NCBI RefSeq assembly: GCF_043290135.1
Contig: NC_134705.1
Span: 41,010,771 to 41,074,770, forward strand
DNA from: Rhipicephalus microplus
Lineage: Eukaryota > Arthropoda > Arachnida > Ixodida > Ixodidae
Length of the DNA: 64,000 nucleotides
Direction: 5' to 3'
Position numbers and translations under genes: made by a program. The notes under the pieces were generated by a model that was not told the DNA's origin, searched no databases, and saw only the letters and a program-made list of their open reading frames with translations. This document shows, piece after piece, positions 1 through 8,964 of this stretch (positions within the stretch are counted from its first letter, which is position 1; every line of letters begins with the position of its first letter).

Positions 1-2
1 GT

Positions 3-737
3 TATATGCTTCGTGAATGGTCTACCAAGAACAATTTAATGTTGAATGAATCAAAAACAAAATGTGTCTTTTTTCGAGCTCTCGACATATCCCTGCATGT
101 ACCATATTATGTAACCCTAGGCCCGTACAAAATTGCAGTGAACAAATCTATTGAGACGCTTGGATTAGTTTTTAATGAACATATGTCCTGGAATGAGCAT
201 ACAGACCACATTAGTTTAAAGTTGAGACGCGTGGTTGGCGCTCTAAATTGTTGTCGACGTCTTTTGCCCGTTACTGTAAAGCGGCTCTTATGTAAGGCTC
301 TTTTCCATGCCCACTTGAACTACTGCGCTCTAGTATCGGCAAACACTACGTCAACAAATTTAAATAGGCTAAAAATACTTCAGAAAAGAGCGATCAGGAC
401 AATAGAAAGCATATTATACCTTGAACACACAGGACAACTCTTTGTTAAACATAAAATTGTTAAGGCAAATGACATGTACAAATTCCGGTTGTTACAATCC
501 TATATTAGCGCAAACAGAGGGAAACTCGACGCATTCCTGACACTTGCAAATCTTGAACATACACAAACCATTTACTTCCATCGATATAAACCCCCGTGGA
601 AAATTCCGTTATCTAGCACCAATTACGGCACCCAAAGGCTTAGCCACATGCTACCTACTATACTGAACTCATACGAGCACCAAGACATAAAAATTGACAC
701 ATTAAACTATATCGATGTGCAAACACTATTCTTGTAG
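3..737 (+). pseudogene. Non-LTR retrotransposon reverse transcriptase, C-terminal part (5' cut by window)
   Basis: This is the end of a CR1/L2-like LINE polymerase. The open frame runs in from the window edge to a TAG at 735-737, about 243 residues. It shows the post-palm signature of this group: an N-x-S-K-T-K block, then LGLVFNEHMSWNEHT, then a thumb region with LLPVTVKRLL and an LQKRAIRTI block. The enzyme would reverse-transcribe element RNA at a nicked target. The catalytic FADD/YADD box lies upstream of the window, so activity cannot be judged. The C-terminal end looks natural because it is followed by a short 3' UTR and a simple AATA-type tail, as expected for CR1/L2 relatives. No stop or frameshift is visible in this portion. 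It may be a relative of the element that ends the window, but the protein sequences differ clearly. Confidence 0.8.
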
Positions 738-1118
738 ATTTGTATTGTTTACACAGGTCACTCTGTATTGCTTTGCATCATTTATTGTGTACCTTCATAT
801 ATTTTTTTCCTTATTATTTCTTTTGTGTTACCTCATTGTGTACCTTTCTTATGTACCAAAGCGATGATACATACTTTGCGAATTACTCTGCTCATGCGTT
901 TATGAAATATTCCTTTTTGTTTGTATACCTTGGCCTGTCATTTACTTTGTCTTCTGCTTGTATTGTTTCCTGCTATATAATATTTGTTTTTTTTTTCATT
1001 TTATTGTATTTCATTTTCACCCTGTCATTGCTGACGTACGATGGACGGTGCTTAGTCAAGCTGCAATAACTGCAGCTTTTTTGCCGTCTCCCCATTTTCG
1101 CCATTGTATCTGTTTTGG

Positions 1119-1153
1119 TGAAAATAAATAAATAAATATAAATAAATAAAAAA
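1119..1153 (+). repeat. LINE 3' tail, (AAATA)n-like simple repeat
   Basis: A run of AATAAATA-type units closes the 3' UTR (738-1118) of the preceding LINE. CR1/L2-type elements commonly end in short tandem repeats rather than pure poly(A), so this probably marks the 3' terminus of that copy. The UTR itself is T-rich and I see no further gene in it. Confidence 0.6.
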
Positions 1154-1177
1154 TATGCATCTCCAGTATGGTGGTCT

Positions 1178-2358
1178 ATGTTCACATCAAAATTTATTAG
1201 GCCACGAGTTTTATCAGTTCAGCGAACTGTCTTAATGTTTTTACCAGGTGCGTTTTGTACCACACGTACGTCAACCCTACATATTGTTGCTAACGCGCCT
1301 TCGTTACCATTAGAGTTGGACAGACTGTCTGCAGAATTTTCCTTATTCATACTTCGGAACGTAAGTTACTATGGTGTAAAAACATTCAAACTGGCTGACA
1401 TACTATATCCATGCAGTCCGTGGGCTCATCACCCCAGTAAAAATGTAAATTTAATCTCACTAAACTCTCACCATTATAAGGAGCGGTTATTTTCAAAACA
1501 AAAGCCATTCACGTATACACCGAAGGCTCATACACGTCATACGCGGCGAGAGCGGCGTATATTGCATTGACAAAAGATGAAAAAATCATAACTGTCAGGA
1601 AATTTCAGATCCTCAACGTTTCAAGCGCATACGACACGAAATTAATTGCATTATAAAAAACCCTCCATTTCGTTTTCACAAATAACTTTAACACGCCAGC
1701 CTACATTTACACAGACTGTCTATCGCTTCTAATGAAACTGTCAAGTTTCACTGATAACGATGAAAGAATTTCGAACATCAAGCTGCTTCTTAACCATATA
1801 ATCTCGTCAGGCAAAATTATAAAACTGTATCATGTACCTGGCCATATGGAATTTTTGGGAAATGAACTAGCTGACGCAGCAGCTGCATGGAAAGTGAGAT
1901 CAGGCTTCGTGCGTTACGCCAAAATATCAATTCTGTCAATACGATCTTAGTTTCATAAAATCGTGAACTCATATTGGCACACCCTTTGGCAGACTGAGGG
2001 ACCTGAGACAAAGGTATTTCATTGGACCACAAGTCCGTACAAAATACCTAAATGGTTCTTCCCTCCTAAAAGCCTAACGCACTTATTGTATGGTCACGGA
2101 TACTTCCAGTATTATTTTCATCAATTTATTTTAACTGCATCGGACAGGTGTATGTGTGGTGCACCTTGCTTGGGCGAACAGCACTGCTTTAATGAAAGCC
2201 CAAACGCGCAAGAAATTGTGACCCATTTACGTGTGTACAACAGCGATACAACACTACCCGCGTATTATAATGGGCTATTGACCAATACGAAATATCGTGC
2301 GTATGTACTTCAGTTGGTAACTGTCGCGCGCAACTCTGTTTCTATGACATCCACATGA
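1178..2358 (+). pseudogene. RNase H-bearing non-LTR element, 3' end of ORF2 (decayed)
   Basis: Three overlapping frames together spell the end of an I/Jockey-like polyprotein. First comes a linker ending near 1500. The RNase H domain follows: YTEGS (1515-1529, for the usual YTDGS), a TDCLSLL block near 1712-1730, and HVPGHMEFLGNELADAAA near 1828-1885, the third and fourth active-site blocks. The tail (1963-2358) carries a YGHGYFQYYFHQF stretch and a CxCG motif, matching the Cys/His tail that follows RNase H in these elements. At least two frameshifts and a TAG at 1948-1950 break it. RNase H would remove the RNA strand during target-primed reverse transcription. The RT and endonuclease portions are absent, so this is a 5'-truncated, dead copy. 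Its 5' end directly abuts the tail of the previous LINE. Confidence 0.75.
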
Positions 2359-2850
2359 CACGCATTAGCTGCCAACGTTTTATCAGGACGTCGCTTCATA
2401 CTCCTAATCAACTCCCTTGCTATCGTAGTCTATCATAACTTTTGCGCGAACGCTCTCGACTAAAGTCGCAGATATGCCAACAAAGGTGGGGGGACCTCTG
2501 CGACTGATAACGGTAGCATCAATGCTCCGTTTTCCCTAAGTACATGAACCATAGCATCCGCAACGCTTTCGCAAGTACCTATCCCTGGCTTTTTTTTTTT
2601 TTTTGAAAAGCATGTCACTATTTCAAATTACGCAAACAGACTGCTCAAGGTTTTCTGTTGCATCGCTGGTTGGAACGACAGCCCGACGTGCCTGGCTACA
2701 CTACTCCTGGTGAAGAAATGGGCTCCGACATCAGGGAAGCTACTGCTACCAACCTCGTCGACGTTCAGCCCATCCGCAAGAAGACAGGCTCGCATCCCCC
2801 TTCGTCATTTGGTTTGGACTTTCCCGCATTTAACGGCAACGCATTTTAAA
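2359..2850. other. No recognisable gene; T-run and short uncharacterised ORF
   Basis: The first part is probably 3' UTR of the preceding element. A run of T lies near 2590-2604, possibly the poly(A) tail of something on the minus strand. A 63-codon plus-strand frame (2658-2849) matches no family I know and has no supporting context. Its last 25 or so bases (from 2824) recur at 2989-3014 beside a second AC tract, so the block was duplicated together with the microsatellite. Confidence 0.4.
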
Positions 2851-2851
2851 T

Positions 2852-2891
2852 AAACACACACTCACACATACACACACACGCGCACTCACAC

Positions 2892-2927
<36 letters not shown>

Positions 2928-2928
2928 G
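2852..2928. repeat. (AC)n microsatellite, interrupted
   Basis: Imperfect CACA dinucleotide tract with occasional CG and CT interruptions. It makes a false Val-Cys-rich open frame on the minus strand. Confidence 0.95.
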
Positions 2929-3013
2929 CGGCGACGATATTACCACACACACACATGCGACGACCGTACGTCATCGTATAGAAATACCGCCATTTAACGG
3001 CAACGAATTTTAA

Positions 3014-3052
3014 ACACACACACACGCACACATACACACACACGCACAAACA

Positions 3053-3109
<57 letters not shown>
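3014..3109. repeat. (AC)n microsatellite, second tract
   Basis: Second CACA tract, longer and purer in its distal half. It follows a near copy of the sequence that precedes the first tract, suggesting a local duplication of unit plus microsatellite. Confidence 0.95.
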
Positions 3110-3113
<4 letters not shown>

Positions 3114-3351
3114 TGACGCATGTGCAGTAAGTGGGTATCTTGGGCGTGTGTACATGACGAAGGCTTCAGTTACATCTTCCTTCTTTAATACACATCTCTG
3201 TTTTTGCTAAGGCAAGAATAGGAGGGGGGGTCGTAGCAGCTGTTGTGTGGGCACCCCCCCCCCCCCCGTTTCTAACCTGTGGGCCCCATAGCCCCTTCCC
3301 CCTCCTGTTATGGAGTCCCTGCGTTTAGGGGCTCTACGGACGCGATTACGC
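3110..3351 (-). other. Possible 3' UTR/LTR remnant of Mag-like gypsy, with poly-C tract
   Basis: Read on the minus strand, this lies just downstream of the integrase C-terminus. It contains a purine-rich stretch (rc of about 3290-3310) that could be a polypurine tract, a G15 run (poly-C at 3253-3267 on plus) and an ATTAAA-type signal near 3183-3188. That order fits the 3' end of an LTR element, but no second LTR copy exists in the window to prove it. Confidence 0.3.
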
Positions 3352-4092
3352 CTACCACGGCCGTTGGGTAAAAATGTTATCGAGTGTCCGTGCTCCTACG
3401 AAGTGCGTCCAGTTGTGGCAGCACCGCCGCAGGAGAGGCTGAGAAGACGGTGCCGGTGAGCGAGCTGCATATGCTAGGCCTGTGGTTGCTCCCTTGAGAT
3501 GCTCCCTTGCACACCTCAGTTGTTGTCCGCTCTGTGTTGTGACATTGTATGACCTTGGCGAACTGGCAGGTCCAATGACCACTGCTGAAGGCCAGGCTCT
3601 GCGTATAGTGTCGTATACCGATAGTGAACAACCGCTCCGACTGAGTGCCGGCTGGTGCTTGGCAGTCCGGTTGTAGAAGATTCGTTGTTTTTTCTCTTAT
3701 GTCTTGGAGGCGGTTGCGAACGAACTCAAGTGGCATGGTCTGAGGCTCCAGGTACTGAGGAAGGACTGGCAGTATAGTCTTTCACGTCCCATAAACCACT
3801 GAGCAGGCGACTTCAGATGTTCGTTCTTGGGCACATTTCTTCACTCGAAGAGGGCGCTTTAAAAATCTAAAATGGCAAACGGTCATTTCCTTATAAACTT
3901 TTCCGCCTCTTGCACTGCACGACCCGCCAAGCCGTTGCCGCGAGAGTAATATAGACTTGACGTCGCATGAAAGGTGGTCCATTATCTCTGCACTTAGTCG
4001 GAATGCCGTGAGTCGCAAAAACAAGCATGCGCGCGTTGTTTACGGCGTCAGCTGTTGATTGACGTGTGCCGACTCTCGAAAAAAAATCAGAA
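3352..4092 (-). pseudogene. Gypsy integrase core (3' half) and C-terminal domain
   Basis: Read on the minus strand: an FFSRVGTRQS strand, then FATHGIPTKCRDNGPPF, where the second catalytic Asp of the DDE triad sits in RDNGP. A degraded region follows, then LPVLPQYLEPQTMPLEF and the C-terminal domain with SSPRSYNVTTQSGQQLR, the SH3-like fold that closes Mag-type integrases. At least three frame changes occur (near 3900, 3740 and 3570). The enzyme would insert cDNA into the chromosome, but this copy cannot. The catalytic Glu region is not recognisable. Confidence 0.65.
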
Positions 4093-4134
4093 CATATCCC
4101 CGGAGTGAATGATGATGAGTGGGGCGAAGCGTTC

Positions 4135-4396
4135 ATCAGTCCATCCATGCGTCCATCCGTTTGTTCGTTAGTTCTTGCTTCCGTCCGTTCATACAGGCGT
4201 TGGTCCGTGTGACCATCCGTGCGACCATCCGTCCGTGCGTTCATCAATCCATCCGTCCGTGCGTCTGTTTGTCTGATCGTCCATGCGGCCATCTACATGT
4301 TCGTCCGTCCATGCGTACGTGCGCATGGACGTCCGCCTGTCCATTCGTCCATCCGTGCGCCTGTCTGTCGGTCCATCCATCCGTCCATTCATTGAT
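4135..4396. repeat. Degenerate CCATCCGT tandem repeat
   Basis: About 260 bp of variants on a 4-8 bp theme (CCATCCGT, CCGTCCAT, GCGTTCAT) inside the non-autonomous transposon. It is an internal satellite and explains the low-complexity open frames here. Confidence 0.85.
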
Positions 4397-4421
4397 CCAT
4401 CTAGTAAACGAAGCATGTACC

Positions 4422-4487
4422 GCGCGAACTCAAGACGGGGATACTACGCTTGTCTGTCTCTTTAGTATCCCCGTCTTGAGTTCGCGC
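4422..4487. repeat. 24-bp perfect inverted repeat, 18-nt loop
   Basis: Arms at 4422-4445 and 4464-4487 are exact reverse complements, beginning GCGCGAACTC. The loop is 4446-4463. The perfect match inside an otherwise degenerate element suggests a recent snap-back duplication rather than an old conserved stem. Confidence 0.9.
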
Positions 4488-4647
4488 TGTGCGTATTTCA
4501 TTATGCAAAATCCAACTAGCCCGAAGTTTTACTCTACCAAGTTATATCTAGTAAACACTGCCATTAGTACTGCCATCTTGCATCATATATTCATCCTATA
4601 CAAGTACCGCCTTCAAGCGGACATTCCAAAGATTAAACGAGAGCTGG

Positions 4648-4713
<66 letters not shown>
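4648..4713. repeat. (CTA)n trinucleotide microsatellite
   Basis: About 22 uninterrupted CTA/ACT units near the right end of the non-autonomous transposon. In one frame it would encode a poly-Thr run; there is no sign that it is translated. Confidence 0.95.
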
Positions 4714-4887
4714 TTTACAACGCGCACGCACGACCCACGGCATAAGGAGCTTCGCCCCTAAAAGAACGAGTAGCAATCAATCAGAAATAGGTACAGCAGA
4801 AGATATCAAGGGCTACGACTTGCCACGGCAGACTTCTCATGGCTCAGCATTGGTGGGAGGGTGTTTTTGCGCTTTTACTGCTCTGTA

Positions 4888-6145
4888 CAGTCGCAATCTA
4901 TTTAGAGTGAACACAGGACCACGTGGCTTTCAGTACTACTATCGTCGTTAGACGACTTATGACATTATCTGCGCGCATGCGCGAGCAGGGTAGCTTCCAT
5001 TCACACGCATCACGTCACAGCAGCTGATTTTCGGCCTTCCTGAGGAGTGTATTATGATCGCTGCAAAATTTTGTGTGCTTTCAGTTGAACAGCCGGTCTC
5101 TTATGCCTGCCATCAGCGCCGCAGTGGTCTAGTGGCAAATTTACTGGGCTTCTAAACCGCAGGTCGCGAGATTAAACTCCAGCTGCGGCGGCTGCTTTTT
5201 CAATGGGAAATAAAATGCTGTAGGCTCATGTGCTCAGAATTGGGGGCACGTTAATGAACACCAGATAGTCGAATTTTCCGGAGTCTTTTACTACGGCATC
5301 TCTCATAATCATATGGTGGTTTTAGGACGTAAACCCCCCCTCCCCTATCAATTATTATGTTTGCTCTGTCACTTGGTTGTGATCTTTTTTTCCCGCGTTC
5401 TTGAAGTCGTACCACGAACAGGCAAAAGAACGCGAACACCCGAACTGTTATTTGGTACACGTTTCACAAAAAACTGATACGTTCAATAAAGCTTTACCAG
5501 CAATCGTTCCACCCATTCTTGCACTAGTGCTTTGTATTGTCCCTTTGAAAATACAAAAGTGCTACTGGCATTCTGGAAGGAAGTGACGACTACTGCACTG
5601 GCACAAAGTCATGATCCGCCCGAAAATTCTGCCACTCTTGGCGAACCTTGAGTTTGTCTGCATTCGCCGCGTAAACAGGGAGTCGCACCATAGCTGATTT
5701 TATGTATGTTCCCCATATCTTCATCAATATTAGTGCTTTCCAGAAGAGCACCGTGATTCGGCGATTTTCGATGGGCTCGTAAATCACTTTTACTGTGTCT
5801 ACCGGCGCCGGTCATGCTCGAATACAAAATATGCGTCAGAGAAACCGCCTACTTACAGATAAATGATGATCCAAAAAAACGCCAGCAAATTATATTTTGA
5901 AGTTTATTTGTGAATCTGGTGAAACGTATTTGAAAGTTTAAATTGTTGCCATATTGAGGCATAGTGCCGTGCGCGTGCAGCAGATGACACGCGCTAGCTC
6001 GCCTGACGCAATGTGCGGAACGGCAGAAATCTAGTAGCCCGGCCGTATTGCGCATAAACGATTATTTACGCTGCCGCCGCTCAAAATCGCTGGAAGCTCT
6101 GAAAGCTATTCACTCAAATTTTCACTCTCAAAATTGTTGCGACTG
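4888..6145. mobile_element. DNA transposon remnant with about 27-bp inverted termini (TA-type)
   Basis: The left end begins CAGTCGCAATCTATTTAGAG, and the reverse complement of the right end begins CAGTCGCAACAATTTTGAGA. They agree over roughly 27 bp with a few differences. TA flanks the left end (4886-4887) and CA the right (6146-6147), consistent with a decayed TA duplication as in Tc1/mariner-like elements. Removing 4888-6145 plus one dinucleotide rejoins the gypsy integrase frame, which fixes the boundaries independently. Minus-strand frames of 65-72 codons near 5590-5827 resemble no transposase I recognise, so this is probably non-autonomous or an internal-deletion derivative. A Ruka SINE sits inside. 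Confidence 0.6.
5118..5362 (+). mobile_element. Ruka-type tRNA-derived SINE
   Basis: A tick-type SINE of about 245 bp. The 5' part is tRNA-like, with an A box TGGTCTAGTGG (5125-5135) and a weaker B box GATTAAACTCC (5170-5180). The body has the recurring Ruka order: GCACGTTAATGAACACCAG, a TCCGGAGTC block, CTACGGCATCTCTCATAATC, then GGTTTTAGGACGTAAACCCC. Pol III transcribes such elements and a LINE partner mobilises them. It lies inside the TA-type DNA transposon. Target duplications are not obvious. A second, minus-strand copy occurs near 46.1 kb. Confidence 0.85.
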
Positions 6146-6620
6146 CACATGACCTAGCTAGGACTGAAATGTCCGCGTTTATTCTAAGCCAGAACATTCT
6201 GGCTATCGTTTTCCTTTATTCTTTCCCTCAGTGGGCAGCGTGTAGCAAGTGGAGTACCTCCTGTCTCTTGGCTGGATGAATGGCAATTTCGTTGCTCCTG
6301 AGGAGCACGCCATCCTCGACGTGCAGCTCGTCGTGGTAGCGCCAGCAAAAGTGTAAGGCATGTGACAGGTTGTCCTTCGTTCCCGGCCCTTCTGTGCTTG
6401 CGTAGCTGCGAAGTTGCGCCATGGCAGCATGTTTGTTGGTTTCTCCAGCTCTCAAGCTGTCAATCTGACACGGGAAGAAAAGAAACAATATCAACTGGAA
6501 ATTGTTTTGTCTCATCTTTCAGCTGAGCAAGACTTGGGAAGCGAGAAAGTGCGCCAGCCAGAAACAGGTGTTTGCCTAGTTTATAAGTCACATTGATTGA
6601 GAACCTTTGTAAAACAAACC
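6146..6620 (-). pseudogene. Gypsy RNase H end, linker and integrase zinc finger
   Basis: Minus-strand sequence reads LQRFSINVTYKLGKH then AGALSRFPS, the typical end of gypsy RNase H (usually ADALSR). A linker with YASTEGPGTKD follows, then HFCWRYHDELHVEDGVLL, the lead-in to the integrase zinc finger, and HLLHAAH with a decayed ARMFW strand and ISVLARSC. The second His and the first Cys of the HHCC finger are thus visible. Frameshifts occur near 6500 and 6215. The right edge, about 6620, stops abruptly inside RNase H, so the 5' half of the element is gone. Confidence 0.7.
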
Positions 6621-7215
6621 TGACACATCACAATCTTAGCGCGGGCATTCGCACAGTGGTCCCAAATGCGAATTCATTGCTTGGTCGGGCTATGTCAGGC
6701 ATCCATCAAGATACGCCCACCACAAGGAGACGTGCCACGGCGTCTTGTGTAACGCTTCCCGTTTCTTCGCCTGCATCATGTGCATTTTTCGACTGTGAGT
6801 CTTTTCGCCTAAGTGCTGGTGGTACCTTTCAACTCAGCAAGGTACCGTGACCTCACCAAAGCTTTGATCTTTCGTCCATCTATGCGTAGGACTCCGACGC
6901 TCTGAGGCGGCCCTACGTGGCTGCTGCTACTGCGGCGTGGTTCCCGCGTCCCATACTATGGGCCCGAAGCCGGCATCAGTGCGAAGGGCTCTCAGCCAGC
7001 TCACGACACTGTGTCGATGGAGCATTCAGCCACCGTAACGCCATCTTCCAATAAGCAAGGTTCATCATCGGCGACGGTTCATCATCGGCGACGGAGCAAG
7101 GTTCATCATCGGGTGTCGTTACTGCGCGGCAGTAACGACACCCGAGACGCACACCGAGGGGCTGAAATCTGATCCAGCTTTCAGCAGTTCTCTTTCCGGA
7201 CAACAAAATGACATT
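6621..7215. other. Leader of the following LINE or unassigned; short repeats and a hairpin
   Basis: No gene recognised. Part may be the 5' UTR of the LINE that starts at 7216. From 7055 to 7112 a unit of about 17 bp (GTTCATCATCGGCGACG) repeats two and a half times. A 17-bp perfect stem with a 3-nt loop follows at once (7109-7145). The 154-codon minus frame across 6976-7440 overlaps these repeats and the ORF1 and looks like a shadow. Confidence 0.45.
7109..7145. repeat. 17-bp perfect hairpin
   Basis: Arms 7109-7125 and 7129-7145 are exact reverse complements, containing GGGTGTCGTTACTGC, with the loop GCG. It lies about 70 bp upstream of the first LINE's ORF1. Confidence 0.9.
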
Positions 7216-8961
7216 TTGACTGGGGAAAGCATGGAGGACGATGCTGCCTCGAACTTTCCTGCTGACCACACCGATGACGACGAGGCAGGTGGCTGTTGGA
7301 AGACCGTCATCAAGAAGCGACGCGCCCGCAAAATGAACACCGGCAAGGAAACCCAACCAAGCGAGAGCATCCCGGGCGTCTCTCCGTGCAATGTACGCAA
7401 ACAGAGTGGGAACCAGCATCTGCCTCGACTTCCTATACACGATGAAAAGATCATTCTACGCCCTCATGGAGGGCTTTGTCTGGATAGGTGGACGCGCCCT
7501 GAACTCGCCGGCGCTCTCTGGAGCACTGCTGGTTTGACTACCAAAAACCGCGAGGACATCATATTCCGCCTGCGACCACTGCAAAACCGAGCGATCATCA
7601 ACACGCCCCAGTCTCATGTGGCCGACGTGTTATACAGGGTGTGGAAGCTGAGACTCGGGGAGCGTGTTTACCATCACCACATACTTTGCGGCTCCGGACA
7701 ACTCTTGCAAGGGTAATGTTCCTGGCATCGTGCCCGGTACGTTGTCGTTCACGCTAGTGGATGAACTTGTGGCTCCTGCAACCCATATACTTCAAGCACG
7801 CATGATGGGTCAGACCAACATTGGGTTGGTCACTTTCGAAGGACTGAAGGTCCCTGTCTACGTACGCTTCTACGGGGTAAAACTGCGTTGTTACCCCCAT
7901 CGTCCCCGACAAGTGGTTTGCCAGATTTGCCTTGAGCTTGGCCATCGGGATGACAATTGCTCTACACTAGCCGTTGTCATATGCCCAACGTGCGGCACCG
8001 ACAACCCCACCCAGTCGCATCCATGCACTCCCCACTGCAAATCCTGCGACGGACCTCACCCTACGATGGATCCAAACTGCCCTCAGCGTGAGAGGCTAGT
8101 ACTCAACAAGGCATTGTGCTGGAAGCCCTCGAAAATTAACTGCGTGAACTCCAACCCTCCAGTGACCATACCGTGTCGAGAAAGACAGCCGAGACCCACC
8201 ATTCATGCACTCCGTTGAAAACAGAAGAGTCGCGCTCCAAGAGCCGATCGAAATCGCGACGCAAGTCAAAGACCCACTCTAAGTCCTAGACCCGCTTCAA
8301 GTCCCGGACCCGCTCCCAATCCCGGACTCACCTCAAGTCCCGCTCCTGCCCCAAGTCCCGCTCCTGCTCCTGCGAGCAATCACGGCGTCCATCGGAGACG
8401 CGCGCTCCTTCCCCATCTACACGACAACCCTACAAGAAAGCTTTGCAGAGCAAACATGTTGGCAAGGAGGTACACGCTTTCTCCGAGCAGCAACGGGCCC
8501 TGAAACGGAACTCAACCGAGGTGGCTGCTCGGGAGGTACGTCAGGTAGAGGGTCCCCCAGAACTTTCTCCGTCCCGCCAATCACTCCACACCACGTTCCC
8601 TCAGATAACTAAATCCTCGACCCCTGAACTTCTCGCTGAAATAGCACGCCTACGTCGAGACATGGAGGCGCGTTGCGAACGCCTGCAAAAGCAAATGGAC
8701 GCGCTGGTAGCAGAAATGGGCACCTGTATGCAGGCTGCACTCGACAGGATAAAACGCAGCATGGAAATCCTTCAAACTGAGATGATGGAGCACATCCAGT
8801 CATGTGTAGAACGCACATTCGCACGTACCGCCGGCATGCCAACTACCGAGACTAAATTTGATCAAATCTCTCGGCCGTCAACATTCAATGCAAGTGCACG
8901 GCGCTCACAACCTTACACACGTCCTTCCGTTTCCTCCCGCGATGAAGATGGCGTCGCGTGA
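7216..8961 (+). pseudogene. LINE ORF1 (gag-like, CCHC knuckles, coiled coil)
   Basis: The ORF1 protein coats element RNA and acts as a chaperone. Three frames carry the pieces. 7216-7716 holds an acidic/basic N-terminus and the DEKIILRPHGGL strand. 7664-8218 holds GVKLRCYPHRPRQVVCQICL, then a GHRDDNC knuckle, a second CPTCGTDNP-x4-HPC knuckle and a third CKSCDGPHPTMDPNC. 8443-8961 holds a coiled coil of about 60 residues with regular Leu/Met spacing around RLRRDMEARCERLQKQMDAL. Between 8220 and 8440 lies a repetitive Ser/Arg/Pro-rich linker (AAGTCCCGCTC-type units). One frameshift near 7700 and stops near 8290 and 8440 break it. Confidence 0.75.
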
Positions 8962-8964
8962 CGC

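Larger units (their letters stand above)
4093..4778. mobile_element. Non-autonomous DNA transposon with 8-bp target duplication
   Basis: The block is bracketed by a perfect 8-bp direct repeat, AATCAGAA (4085-4092 and 4779-4786). Removing it with one repeat mends the interrupted gypsy integrase. A 10-bp inverted repeat, GGGGCGAAGC, lies about 28 bp inside the left end (4121-4130) and about 20 bp inside the right end (4749-4758). An 8-bp duplication fits hAT- or P-type insertion, but no transposase is present and the extreme termini are not clearly inverted, so the superfamily is open. The interior is mostly satellite, trinucleotide repeat and a long hairpin, giving meaningless long frames on both strands (Ser/Arg/Pro/His-rich or Asp/Arg/Gly-rich). 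Confidence 0.65.
3352..6620 (-). mobile_element. Mag-like Ty3/gypsy pol relic split by two DNA transposons
   Basis: One minus-strand gypsy pol relic survives in three blocks: 6620-6146 (end of RNase H to the zinc finger), 4887-4779 (start of the integrase core) and 4092-3352 (rest of integrase and its C-terminal domain). The gaps are insertions at 4888-6145 and 4093-4778. Removing the 4888-6145 block joins the zinc-finger frame (ADISVLARSC) to SLPWQVVALDIF, the first integrase-core strand with its catalytic Asp, without a frame change. Removing the second block together with one 8-bp duplicate brings the same strand next to the following DFFSR-type strand. The relic carries several stops and frameshifts and must be old. 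Gag, protease and most of RT are missing. Confidence 0.7.

Noticed and set aside
2846..3121. Val-Cys-rich 91-codon minus frame
   Set aside because: Translation of CACA microsatellites.
4119..4745. 208-codon plus frame and minus Thr-Asp-Gly-Arg frames
   Set aside because: Read through CCATCCGT satellite and CTA repeats; composition, not homology.
7055..7112. CRISPR-like array
   Set aside because: Units are directly tandem without unique spacers, only 2.5 copies, and the genome is eukaryotic.
6976..7454. 154- and 111-codon minus frames
   Set aside because: Cover tandem repeats, a hairpin and antisense of ORF1; likely shadows.
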